From NCBI GenBank assembly GCA_017935805.1, contig JAGBGV010000177.1, forward strand, positions 1-5,631: a DNA stretch of 5,631 nucleotides, read 5' to 3'. Positions 1-5,631 of the stretch are shown one piece after another; the first letter of the stretch is position 1, and every line of letters begins with the position of its first letter. The translations under genes were made by a program, and so were the position numbers. Source of the DNA: Clostridia bacterium. Lineage in GTDB: Bacteria; Bacillota_A; Clostridia; Oscillospirales; CAG-272. The notes beneath the pieces are model-generated. The model had not been told where the DNA came from. It saw nothing but the letters and a program-made list of their open reading frames with translations, and did no database searches.

Positions 1-60
1 CAGCTCCCTCCCGGAAGGAGCCTTTTTCTGTCCAAATTTGCTCGTAAATTTTCTCCTCAT
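1..60 (-). CDS. Possible 5' end of an unidentified leftward gene, cut by the window edge
   Basis: On the minus strand an ATG at base 60 opens a frame that stays open for all 20 codons to the left edge (MRRKFTSKFGQ... ending GREL). A GGAGG sits at 70-74 on the minus strand with a 9-nt spacer, which is ideal for translation and is the main support. A second minus-strand frame (reading EAIADEEKIYEQ...) is also open to the edge but has no convincing start or ribosome binding site. The peptide is basic at its N-terminus and matches no family I recognise. Against it, the same bases form a small hairpin followed by T5 in the rightward direction, so the stretch may simply be a terminator of an upstream gene. 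No convincing promoter was found in the 50 bp upstream. Confidence 0.25.
   Translation of the reverse strand, partial: MRRKFTSKFGQKKAPSGREL
3..27 (+). terminator. Possible rightward intrinsic terminator at the left edge
   Basis: GCTCC (3-7) can pair with GGAGC (17-21), with a shorter alternative stem inside it, followed by CC and TTTTT at 23-27. The stem is only 4-5 bp, so this is weak. If real, it ends a rightward gene outside the window. It competes with the leftward reading frame over the same bases. Confidence 0.3.
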
Positions 61-78
61 CGGCAATAGCCTCCAATG

Positions 79-103
79 AACCACGCGACTATCGCGTGGT
101 TTT
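79..103 (+). terminator. Strong hairpin, possible rightward terminator
   Basis: AACCACGCGA (79-88) pairs perfectly with TCGCGTGGTT (92-101) across a three-base loop, giving a 10-bp GC-rich stem. On the plus strand it runs into TTTT (100-103) and then CGG, a short U-tract; on the minus strand no T-run follows. The best reading is a rightward terminator that insulates the ATPase from an upstream gene. It could instead be a structured element in the leader of the leftward reading frame that starts at base 60. Confidence 0.4.
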
Positions 104-114
104 CGGTATACAAC

Positions 115-143
115 AAAAAATCGGAGGTTTTCATGCCTCCGAT
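115..143 (-). terminator. Intrinsic terminator of the P1B ATPase gene
   Basis: Read on the minus strand, ATCGGAGG and CCTCCGAT form a perfect 8-bp stem (136-143 with 120-127) around an 8-nt loop, followed at once by TTTTTT (complement of 115-120). It starts 6 bp past the ATPase stop codon. The plus-strand direction has a weaker T-rich tail (cttgtttta), so some bidirectional activity is possible. Confidence 0.87.
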
Positions 144-149
144 CTTGTT

Positions 150-2039
150 TTATTTATCAAATTTTCTATCATACAGAAGTGCCGCGATCAGTACCACGAA
201 GCATGAGCCTGCGTTGTGTACCAGCGCACCTGTTGTCGGTGTAAGAAGATGCAGCAGTGACAGCACGATTGCCGCAAAGTTAATGGCAAGCGACAGAGAT
301 ATGCTGAATCTGATGGTGTTGACTGTTGCGCGTGACAGCTTTTTGAGGTATGCTATGCGGGAAATATCATCACTCATAAGGGCTATATCCGCCGCGTCTA
401 CTGCAATGTCACTACCGATCGCACCCATTGCCACGCCGACCTCCGCAGTCTTAAGCGCCGGCGCGTCATTTACTCCATCACCTATCATGCACACTTTTTT
501 GCCGTTATTCTGAAGCTCTGCAATCTTTCCAACCTTTTCTTCCGGCAAAAGGTCAGCATAAACCGATGTAATTCCCACCTGCGAAGCAAAATAATCAGCG
601 GTGCGTCGGTTGTCACCGGTCAGCAGAACTGTGTCAACCTCCATGTCTTTCAGCTTCCGCGCGATATCTGCCGTATCAGGTCTCAAAGCATCGGACAGCG
701 CAACGATACCTATGCATTTTCCAACCGCCGCCCCAATAACCACTGCTTTTCCCTGTCCTCGCAAGACCTCAAGAGTCTGTGATACATCATCACTGATCTC
801 GATTCCCTGTTCACGAATGTATTTCTCACTTCCGCACAGTATCTGTTTGCCGTTAAGCGTTGCCGAAATACCCTTGCCTGCGTCCATTTTGAAGTTGTCC
901 GGATCCGCAAGAGCTACAGCCTTTTCTTTTGCGTATGCAGTGATAGCCTTACCGAGGGGATGCTCACTTCTTGATTCAGCAGATGCTACAAGAGAGATAA
1001 GCTCGTCATTCGTAATATCTTCATCAAGAGAGATCACATCGGACACCTGCAGCTTGCCGTATGTAAGTGTACCGGTCTTGTCAAATGCTACAGTATCTAC
1101 CTTACCCATTTTCTCGAGCGCCTCGCCGGATTTGATAACCACGCCGTGCTTTGTCGCCTGACCTATCGCCGCCATGATCGCGGTGGGTGTTGCAAGAACA
1201 AGTGCACAGGGGCAGAACACAACAAGCACCGTTACCGCAACAACAATGTCACGCTGAATAATAAACGATGCCACAGCAATAAGCAAAGCTACAGGCACAA
1301 GCCAGCTTGCCCATTTGTCTGCAATTCTCTGCATCGGAGCTTTCTTATCCTCCGCCTCTTTTACCATACGTATGAGCTTCTGAAGTGAGCTGTCCTCGCC
1401 AACCTTGGTAGCGCGGATGTCAACAGCACCGAATCTGTTGATCGTTCCGCAGAAAACCGCATCCCCTGCCCCTTTGTCAACGGGAAGCGATTCGCCTGTC
1501 ATGACTGACTGGTCAACAGATGTCTCACCTGAGATTATCTCCCCGTCAACGGGAACAGTCTCTCCGGGAAGTACACGGAGTATGTCTCCAACCTTGATCT
1601 CAGCCGCATCTACGGTTTCCTCAACTCCGTTCACTATTCGTCTGCCGCGGGTAGGTGCAAGGCTGATGAGATTTTTCAGTCCTTTTTTTGCCCTTTCCGT
1701 AGTTTTGTCCTCAAGCAGCTCCCCTATTGCCATAATAAACGCAACCTCACCTGCCGCGAACACGTCTCCGATAGCTATTGCAGCAAACATTGCAACGGAA
1801 ATAAGCAGAGCCGATGAAATCTTGCTTATACCCTTATTGTAAACAACTCTCCACAAAGCAAGGTACAAAAGAGGGATCCCACTGATTATCACCGATACCC
1901 ACGCAGGATCAACGGGAAGTGCGATATCAAGAAGCGAGAGCACGAGGCTTAATACCAGAAACACTCCGCTTATGACCGTCATTGGTATTTTTTCGAGAAA
2001 TTCCACGATCTCATGTATTGCATGACCGATTTTCTTCAT
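150..2039 (-). CDS. Heavy-metal-translocating P1B-type ATPase
   Basis: Integral membrane pump that would use ATP to move a transition-metal ion across the cytoplasmic membrane. In the 629-aa product the landmarks run in family order: membrane helices near residues 21-42, 46-66 and 77-109; actuator domain with TGES at 181-184; helices 243-262 and 264-287 carrying the metal-site motif CPC at 276-278; phosphorylation motif DKTGT at 320-324 (D320 is the phosphorylated Asp); the nucleotide-binding SEHP motif with H360-P361, diagnostic of P1B pumps; TGDN 474-477; GDGVNDAP 520-527; and two C-terminal helices 578-598 and 602-622 with N587 and HNAGS 608-612. There is no N-terminal GMTCxxC metal-binding domain, so it is one of the shorter P1B proteins. 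ATG at 2039 was chosen because AAAGGA lies 8-10 nt upstream (minus strand, 2047-2054). The frame extends to a TTG at 2111 and an ATG at 2075, but neither has a ribosome binding site. It is divergent from a TetR regulator, which probably controls it. The CPC motif alone does not separate Cu, Zn/Cd or Mn transport. Confidence 0.96.
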   Translation of the reverse strand: MKKIGHAIHEIVEFLEKIPMTVISGVFLVLSLVLSLLDIALPVDPAWVSVIISGIPLLYLALWRVVYNKGISKISSALLISVAMFAAIAIGDVFAAGEVAFIMAIGELLEDKTTERAKKGLKNLISLAPTRGRRIVNGVEETVDAAEIKVGDILRVLPGETVPVDGEIISGETSVDQSVMTGESLPVDKGAGDAVFCGTINRFGAVDIRATKVGEDSSLQKLIRMVKEAEDKKAPMQRIADKWASWLVPVALLIAVASFIIQRDIVVAVTVLVVFCPCALVLATPTAIMAAIGQATKHGVVIKSGEALEKMGKVDTVAFDKTGTLTYGKLQVSDVISLDEDITNDELISLVASAESRSEHPLGKAITAYAKEKAVALADPDNFKMDAGKGISATLNGKQILCGSEKYIREQGIEISDDVSQTLEVLRGQGKAVVIGAAVGKCIGIVALSDALRPDTADIARKLKDMEVDTVLLTGDNRRTADYFASQVGITSVYADLLPEEKVGKIAELQNNGKKVCMIGDGVNDAPALKTAEVGVAMGAIGSDIAVDAADIALMSDDISRIAYLKKLSRATVNTIRFSISLSLAINFAAIVLSLLHLLTPTTGALVHNAGSCFVVLIAALLYDRKFDK

Positions 2040-2064
2040 TATTATGTTTCCTTTCAGTTTTAGA

Positions 2065-2093
2065 TTGACTTTCATTTGCTTTAGTCGTATAAT
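2065..2093 (+). promoter_or_regulatory. Rightward promoter candidate for the TetR regulator
   Basis: TTGACT (2065-2070) and TATAAT (2088-2093) are separated by exactly 17 bp, a near-perfect sigma-A promoter. Predicted start is near 2100, giving a leader of about 125 nt before the regulator ATG. It lies within the 5' untranslated leader predicted for the leftward ATPase transcript. A weaker -10-like CATAAT at 2177-2182 closer to the gene has no good -35 box. Confidence 0.6.
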
Positions 2094-2101
2094 GTATTCG
2101 T

Positions 2102-2216
2102 TACCGAACAATCTGTACTGTACTTTACGTTTACATTGTACAGCGTATCAACAAAAATTACAACAATCAAATGAGGCATAATGTAAGATACCGAACATTT
2201 ATATAAAATTGTACAG
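2102..2216. repeat. Short repeats in the ATPase-regulator intergenic region, candidate operators
   Basis: Three repeat relationships are visible. First, CTGTAC at 2118-2123 is an inverted match to GTACAG at 2138-2143 with 14 bp between, and a second CTGTAC at 2113-2118 shares one base with the first. Second, ATTGTACAG occurs at 2135-2143 and again at 2208-2216, where it runs into the regulator's AGGAGG. Third, TACCGAACA occurs at 2102-2110 and 2189-2197. The first block covers the -10 box and predicted start of the leftward promoter and lies just downstream of the rightward start. This is the usual place for a TetR-family operator. Assignment to the adjacent TetR protein is inference. Confidence 0.42.
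2135..2163 (-). promoter_or_regulatory. Leftward promoter candidate for the P1B ATPase
   Basis: On the minus strand TTGTAA (complement of 2158-2163) and TACAAT (complement of 2135-2140) are 17 bp apart: 4 of 6 and 5 of 6 matches to the sigma-A boxes. Predicted start is near 2128, leaving an untranslated leader of about 89 nt before the ATG at 2039. The -10 box overlaps the right arm (2138-2143) of the inverted repeat described at 2113-2143, so a bound protein would block it. Confidence 0.5.
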
Positions 2217-2224
2217 GAGGATCC

Positions 2225-2779
2225 ATGGACAGACGTCAGCAAAAAACCAGAAAAGCAATATTTTCCGCCTTTCGCTCACTGCTTGAGAAAAAAAGATATG
2301 AGAGTATCACCGTCCAGGACATAATTGACAAAGCAGACATCGGTCGAAGCACCTTCTACGCACATTTTGAAACGAAGGATCTCTTGCTTGATGCCATGTG
2401 CGGCGAAATATTCCACCATATATTCAAATACGATCCTTGCCCCTGGAACGGAAGCGACGAAGAGATCGAGGGAAAGCTCTCTCACACCCTTTGGCACATC
2501 AGAGAAAGCCGCAATGACATATCCGGTTTGCTTCTTTCTGACAGCAGCGGTCTGTTCATGAGATATTTCAAAGAACATCTGCGCACACTGTTTGAAATGT
2601 ATGTTGGAGAAAACACAGATAACATTCCGCGGGACTTTCTGATTGATCATTTGGTAGGCAGCTTTGCTGAGGCGGTGCTGTGGTGGTTCAAGGAGAAAAT
2701 GCAAACCTCCCCTGAGGACCTTGCCCGCCATTTTGTCAGCGTGACTTCCATTAAAAAGTATGCGAACAGCAACAGATAA
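2225..2779 (+). CDS. TetR/AcrR-family transcriptional regulator
   Basis: Cytoplasmic dimeric DNA-binding protein, usually a repressor released by a ligand. The 184-aa product has the typical TetR N-terminal domain at about residues 5-53: a first helix from QQKTRKAIFSAF, then the helix-turn-helix with ITVQDIIDKADI (28-39) and the recognition segment GRSTFYAHF (40-48). The remaining helices form the ligand-binding and dimer domain, which resembles the group with a short C-terminal region common in Firmicutes. The ATG at 2225 follows AGGAGG (2215-2220) with a short 4-nt spacer, and no better start exists. Residues 58-91 are rich in possible metal ligands: C59, H64, H65, C72, H87 and H91. It is divergent from the metal ATPase, with repeats between them, so control of that pump and of itself is the likely job. 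No terminator is visible after the stop. The inducer is unknown; a metal ion or an unrelated small molecule are both possible. Confidence 0.92.
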   Translation: MDRRQQKTRKAIFSAFRSLLEKKRYESITVQDIIDKADIGRSTFYAHFETKDLLLDAMCGEIFHHIFKYDPCPWNGSDEEIEGKLSHTLWHIRESRNDISGLLLSDSSGLFMRYFKEHLRTLFEMYVGENTDNIPRDFLIDHLVGSFAEAVLWWFKEKMQTSPEDLARHFVSVTSIKKYANSNR

Positions 2780-2816
2780 TTTCACCCTGTGACCTATTAT
2801 TTGTGTTGTTTATACA

Positions 2817-2845
2817 TTGACAAATATACAACATTGCGGTATAAT
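2817..2845 (+). promoter_or_regulatory. Consensus promoter of the aconitase-isocitrate dehydrogenase operon
   Basis: TTGACA (2817-2822) and TATAAT (2840-2845) are both perfect sigma-A boxes with a 17-bp spacer. Predicted start is near 2852, giving a leader of about 69 nt before the aconitase ATG at 2921. A promoter this close to consensus is expected to be strong unless repressed. Confidence 0.87.
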
Positions 2846-2861
2846 TATTGATATTATTATA
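2840..2861. promoter_or_regulatory. AT-rich imperfect palindrome over the -10 box and start, possible operator
   Basis: The 22 bp pair in 8 of 11 positions about their centre, with arms TATAAT (2840-2845) and ATTATA (2856-2861). The site covers the -10 box and transcription start, so a bound protein would block the promoter. A smaller dyad, ATAA-N6-TTAT, lies at 2884-2897. The known Bacillus citrate-responsive regulator CcpC uses ATAA-N7-TTAT near its aconitase gene, and neither site matches that exactly. AT-rich sequence makes such palindromes by chance. Confidence 0.28.
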
Positions 2862-2920
2862 CAATGGCAAGATATTTTTTGAAATAAAATTCATTATATA
2901 CATTCGGAGGTATAATAGCA

Positions 2921-4855
2921 ATGGGACTTACACTTGCTGAAAAGATACTCAAAGCTCATGTGGTTGACGGCGAGTTCGTCAAAGGGAACGAAATAGGCAT
3001 TAAGATAGATCAGACGCTCACACAGGACGCGACCGGCACTATGGCATACATTGAATTTGAAGCTATGGGAATAGATCAGGTCAGAACAGAGCGCAGCGTG
3101 GCATATATCGATCACAACACACTTCAGTCCGGCTTTGAGAATGCTGACGACCACCGTTTTATCGCATCCGTTGCAAAGAAGCACGGCATCTACTACTCCC
3201 GTCCCGGCAATGGCATCTGCCACCAGGTACATCTTGAGCGCTTCTCTGCCCCCGGCAAAACTCTCATCGGTTCCGACAGCCACACCCCCACATGCGGCGG
3301 TATGGGCATGATCGCAATCGGTGCGGGCGGACTTGACGTTGCAGTTGCAATGGGCGGCGGCGCATACTATATTACATATCCGAAGATCGTTAACGTTGAG
3401 CTTATCGGCAAGCTTCAGCCCTGGGTTGCTGCAAAGAATGTTATCCTTGAACTGCTCCGCAGGATCTCCGTTAAGGGTGGCGTCGGCAAGATCATCGAAT
3501 ACACAGGTGAAGGCGTGGCTACTCTCTCCGTTCCCGAACGCGCAACCATCACCAACATGGGTGCTGAGCTTGGCGCAACAACATCTATCTTCCCCTCCGA
3601 CGACGTAACTCTCGGGTTCCTCAAGGCACAGGGACGCGAGGATGTTTGGGTTCCCCTTGCAGCAGATGCGGATGCGGAATATGACGAGCATATCGTTATT
3701 GATCTTTCAACCCTTGCTCCTATGGCAGCTTGCCCCCATTCTCCCGACAATGTAAAATCCATCACTGAGATCGGCAAGATGAAGATCGACCAGGTCTGCA
3801 TCGGCTCCTGCACAAACAGTTCCCTTCTTGATATGCTTAAAGTAGCATATATCCTTGACGGAAAGACCGTTCATCCCGACGTTTCCCTTGCAGTATCCCC
3901 CGGATCAAAGCAGGTGCTTAACATGATGGCTGAAAACGGAGCGCTCGCAAAGATCATCGGTGCAGGCGCGAGAGTTCTTGAATCTGCCTGCGGTCCTTGT
4001 ATCGGTATGGGACAGTCTCCCAACTCCGGCGGTATCTCACTCCGCACATTCAACAGAAACTTCGAGGGAAGAAGCGGCACAAAGGACGGTCAGGTTTACC
4101 TTGTATCTCCCGAGGTTGCGGCGGCTTCCGCTATTGCAGGTTACCTCTGTGATCCCAGAGAGCTTGGCAACATGCCTGAGTTTAAGCTTCCGGAAAAGTT
4201 CGCGGTAAACGACAACATGATCACTCTGCCCGCTTCTCCCGAGGCAGCACATGAGGTAGAGATCCTCCGCGGTCCGAACATTAAGGAATACCCTGTTACC
4301 ACACCTCTTGCAGATAGCCTCACAGCAGAATGCTCCCTCAAGGTTGGCGATAACATTACCACCGACCACATCATGCCCGCAGGCGCGAAGATACTTCCCC
4401 TCCGTTCAAACATCCCTGCTATCTCCAAGCATTGCTTCGCTGTATGCGACGAAAAGTTCCCCGATCGCGCCCTTTCCCTCGAGAGGAGCATTATCGTGGG
4501 CGGCGTAAACTACGGACAGGGCTCATCCCGCGAACACGCAGCACTTGCTCCTCTGTATCTCGGCGTTAAGGCAGTTATCGTTAAGTCCTTCGCACGAATC
4601 CACCGTCAGAACCTCATCAACGCAGGCATTCTCCCTCTCGAATTCGTTGATGCGACAGCTTACGACACAATTGAGCAGGGCGATACACTCTCAATCGAGG
4701 GTCTGAAGGACAGCGTAATGAACGGCGAGATCATTACTGTGAAGAACATCACAAAGAATACAGAGTTCCAGGTTAAGTGTGAGCTCAGCGGCAGAATGAA
4801 GGGCGTTATCGCTTGCGGCGGACTCCTCGAATACACAAAAGAAAATCTTAAATAA
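2921..4855 (+). CDS. acn: Aconitate hydratase (aconitase), Aquifex-type
   Basis: Cytoplasmic [4Fe-4S] enzyme that isomerises citrate to isocitrate via cis-aconitate. The 644-aa product is complete and near the length of the shorter, mitochondrial/Aquifex-like aconitases rather than the ~900-aa AcnA/IRP type. Visible landmarks: SDSHT at 118-122 with the following CGG; the three cluster-ligand cysteines C297 (in GSCTN), C357 and C360 (in CGPCIGMGQ); a linker near 430-450; and the C-terminal swivel domain with DNITTDHIMPAG at 477-488 and the active-site loop QGSSREH at 533-539. All catalytic motifs look intact. ATG at 2921 has GGAGG at 2906-2910 with a 10-nt spacer. It is the first gene of an operon with isocitrate dehydrogenase 12 bp downstream, and the two catalyse consecutive steps. 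3-isopropylmalate dehydratase is a relative, but that enzyme is usually split into two subunits and would not sit next to icd. Codon use is strongly biased (ATC, TTC, TCC, AAG), as in highly expressed genes. Confidence 0.96.
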   Translation: MGLTLAEKILKAHVVDGEFVKGNEIGIKIDQTLTQDATGTMAYIEFEAMGIDQVRTERSVAYIDHNTLQSGFENADDHRFIASVAKKHGIYYSRPGNGICHQVHLERFSAPGKTLIGSDSHTPTCGGMGMIAIGAGGLDVAVAMGGGAYYITYPKIVNVELIGKLQPWVAAKNVILELLRRISVKGGVGKIIEYTGEGVATLSVPERATITNMGAELGATTSIFPSDDVTLGFLKAQGREDVWVPLAADADAEYDEHIVIDLSTLAPMAACPHSPDNVKSITEIGKMKIDQVCIGSCTNSSLLDMLKVAYILDGKTVHPDVSLAVSPGSKQVLNMMAENGALAKIIGAGARVLESACGPCIGMGQSPNSGGISLRTFNRNFEGRSGTKDGQVYLVSPEVAAASAIAGYLCDPRELGNMPEFKLPEKFAVNDNMITLPASPEAAHEVEILRGPNIKEYPVTTPLADSLTAECSLKVGDNITTDHIMPAGAKILPLRSNIPAISKHCFAVCDEKFPDRALSLERSIIVGGVNYGQGSSREHAALAPLYLGVKAVIVKSFARIHRQNLINAGILPLEFVDATAYDTIEQGDTLSIEGLKDSVMNGEIITVKNITKNTEFQVKCELSGRMKGVIACGGLLEYTKENLK

Positions 4856-4867
4856 TCGGAGGCTACA

Positions 4868-5631
4868 ATGGCTAAGATAAAAATGACAACGCCCCTCGTT
4901 GAGATGGATGGCGACGAAATGACAAGGATCATCTGGAAATGGATAAAGGACATCCTTATTGAACCTTATGTTGACCTTAAAACCGAATACTACGACCTTG
5001 GTCTGGAATACAGAAATGAGACAAACGACCAGGTAACAATAGACTCCGCTAACGCTACAAAGAAGTACGGCGTTGCGGTAAAATGTGCGACCATCACTCC
5101 CAATGCGGCAAGAATGACTGAATACACTCTTAAGGAAATGTGGAAGTCCCCCAACGGCACCATCCGCGCAATCCTCGACGGCACAGTATTCCGCACCCCC
5201 ATCATCGTTAAGGGTATCACTCCCTACATCCCCACCTGGACAAAGCCCATCACCATTGCCCGTCACGCATACGGTGATGTTTACAAGAACACAGAAGCAA
5301 AAGCCCCTGCCAACGCAAAGGCAGAGCTTGTAATCACTGACGAAAACGGCAACGAAACCCGACAGACTATCCACAATTTCGGTGCATCCGGCGGTATAGT
5401 ACAGGGTGTACACAATATAGACGCTTCCATTGAAAGCTTCGCTCGCAGCTCATTCAACTATGCACTTGATCAGAAGAAGGATCTGTGGTTTGCTTCCAAG
5501 GATACCATTTCCAAGATCTACGACCACCGTTTCAAGGATATCTGGGCTGAGATCTACGAAAATGAGTACAAGGAAAAGTTTGAAGAGGCAGGAATCGAGT
5601 ATTTCTACACTCTCATCGACGATGCTGTTGC
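4868..5631 (+). CDS. icd: NADP-dependent isocitrate dehydrogenase, IDH1-like (3' end outside window)
   Basis: Oxidatively decarboxylates isocitrate to 2-oxoglutarate, making NADPH. 254 complete codons are visible of the roughly 400 usual for this family; the window ends inside the gene. It belongs to the eukaryotic-cytosolic-like homodimeric clade, not the E. coli Icd type: [12 protein letters not shown] (12-23), NDQVT (53-57), KCATITP (72-78), [10 protein letters not shown] (91-100), GTVFR (105-109) and ARHAYGDVY (131-139). The isocitrate-binding residues fall at T77, S94, R100, R109, R132 and Y139, the same numbers as in human IDH1 as I recall them, which also supports the chosen start. The catalytic Lys corresponds to K211 in ASKDTI, and the first metal-binding Asp lies in LIDDAV (D251/D252). 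The cofactor-binding segment lies past the window end, so NADP preference comes from the clade. GGAGG at 4858-4862 is 5 nt from the ATG at 4868, and no promoter or terminator separates it from aconitase. Confidence 0.95.
   Translation, partial: MAKIKMTTPLVEMDGDEMTRIIWKWIKDILIEPYVDLKTEYYDLGLEYRNETNDQVTIDSANATKKYGVAVKCATITPNAARMTEYTLKEMWKSPNGTIRAILDGTVFRTPIIVKGITPYIPTWTKPITIARHAYGDVYKNTEAKAPANAKAELVITDENGNETRQTIHNFGASGGIVQGVHNIDASIESFARSSFNYALDQKKDLWFASKDTISKIYDHRFKDIWAEIYENEYKEKFEEAGIEYFYTLIDDAV

Noticed and set aside
76..513. Rightward open frame over the ATPase 3' end
   Set aside because: It runs through two hairpins and the ATPase terminator, has a Ser/Ala-rich meaningless translation, and is antisense to conserved P-type ATPase motifs.
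2040..2111. N-terminal extension of the ATPase to a TTG at 2111 or an ATG at 2075
   Set aside because: Neither start has a ribosome binding site, the extra residues are not typical of the family, and the predicted leftward transcript leader covers this stretch. The ATG at 2039 has AAAGGA at proper spacing.
2780..2816. Terminator after the TetR regulator
   Set aside because: No stable stem followed by a T-run was found between the regulator stop and the aconitase promoter. Some read-through into the aconitase operon is possible.
2911..2916. TATAAT immediately upstream of the aconitase start
   Set aside because: It lies between the Shine-Dalgarno sequence and the ATG, so transcription from it would lack a ribosome binding site. 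It is ordinary AT-rich spacer.
2894..3691. Long open frame antisense to aconitase (265 codons)
   Set aside because: Cys- and Ala-rich translation with no family resemblance and no ribosome binding site, fully antisense to a well-supported enzyme. It comes from the strong codon bias of the aconitase gene.
4691..5413. Long open frame antisense to the end of aconitase and the start of isocitrate dehydrogenase
   Set aside because: It crosses the junction of two clearly real genes on the opposite strand and gives a low-complexity Val/Cys-rich translation without motifs.

Overview
The window reads as ordinary chromosomal sequence from an anaerobic low-to-medium-GC Firmicute, most likely a Clostridia/Ruminococcus-like bacterium. 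That placement is an inference. It rests on strong AGGAGG-type ribosome binding sites, consensus sigma-A promoters, a TetR regulator of a type common in that group, and an aconitase of the 'Aquifex type' followed directly by an IDH1-like NADP-isocitrate dehydrogenase. No rRNA, tRNA, CRISPR array, insertion sequence or phage gene was seen.

Left edge (1-149): a short non-coding stretch with three hairpins. The one at 115-143 is a clear intrinsic terminator for the leftward ATPase gene. Those at 3-27 and 79-103 look like rightward terminators of something outside the window. A leftward reading frame with a good Shine-Dalgarno sequence also starts at base 60 and runs off the edge. It is too short to identify.

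Region A (150-2779): a leftward heavy-metal P1B-type ATPase (629 aa) and a rightward TetR/AcrR regulator (184 aa), transcribed divergently. The 185 bp between them holds two promoter candidates that face each other: rightward 2065-2093 and leftward 2135-2163. Their predicted transcripts overlap by about 29 nt. Inverted and direct repeats (CTGTAC/GTACAG, TACCGAACA, ATTGTACAG) lie on and around the start sites. The simplest reading is a self-contained efflux module in which the TetR protein controls both itself and the pump. The metal or inducer cannot be read from the sequence: the pump has a CPC motif, no N-terminal metal-binding domain, and an HNAGS motif in its last membrane helix.

Region B (2780-5631): a perfect-consensus promoter (TTGACA-17-TATAAT) drives a two-gene operon. 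It encodes aconitase (644 aa, complete) and, 12 bp downstream, NADP-dependent isocitrate dehydrogenase (254 codons visible, cut by the window end). Together they convert citrate to 2-oxoglutarate, the oxidative arm of the TCA cycle that supplies glutamate carbon in anaerobes. An imperfect AT-rich palindrome overlaps the -10 box and is a possible regulator site.

Nothing here is clearly a new kind of system. The most interesting part is the face-to-face promoter region with its repeats, combined with the unresolved metal specificity of the pump and the Cys/His-rich segment of the regulator.
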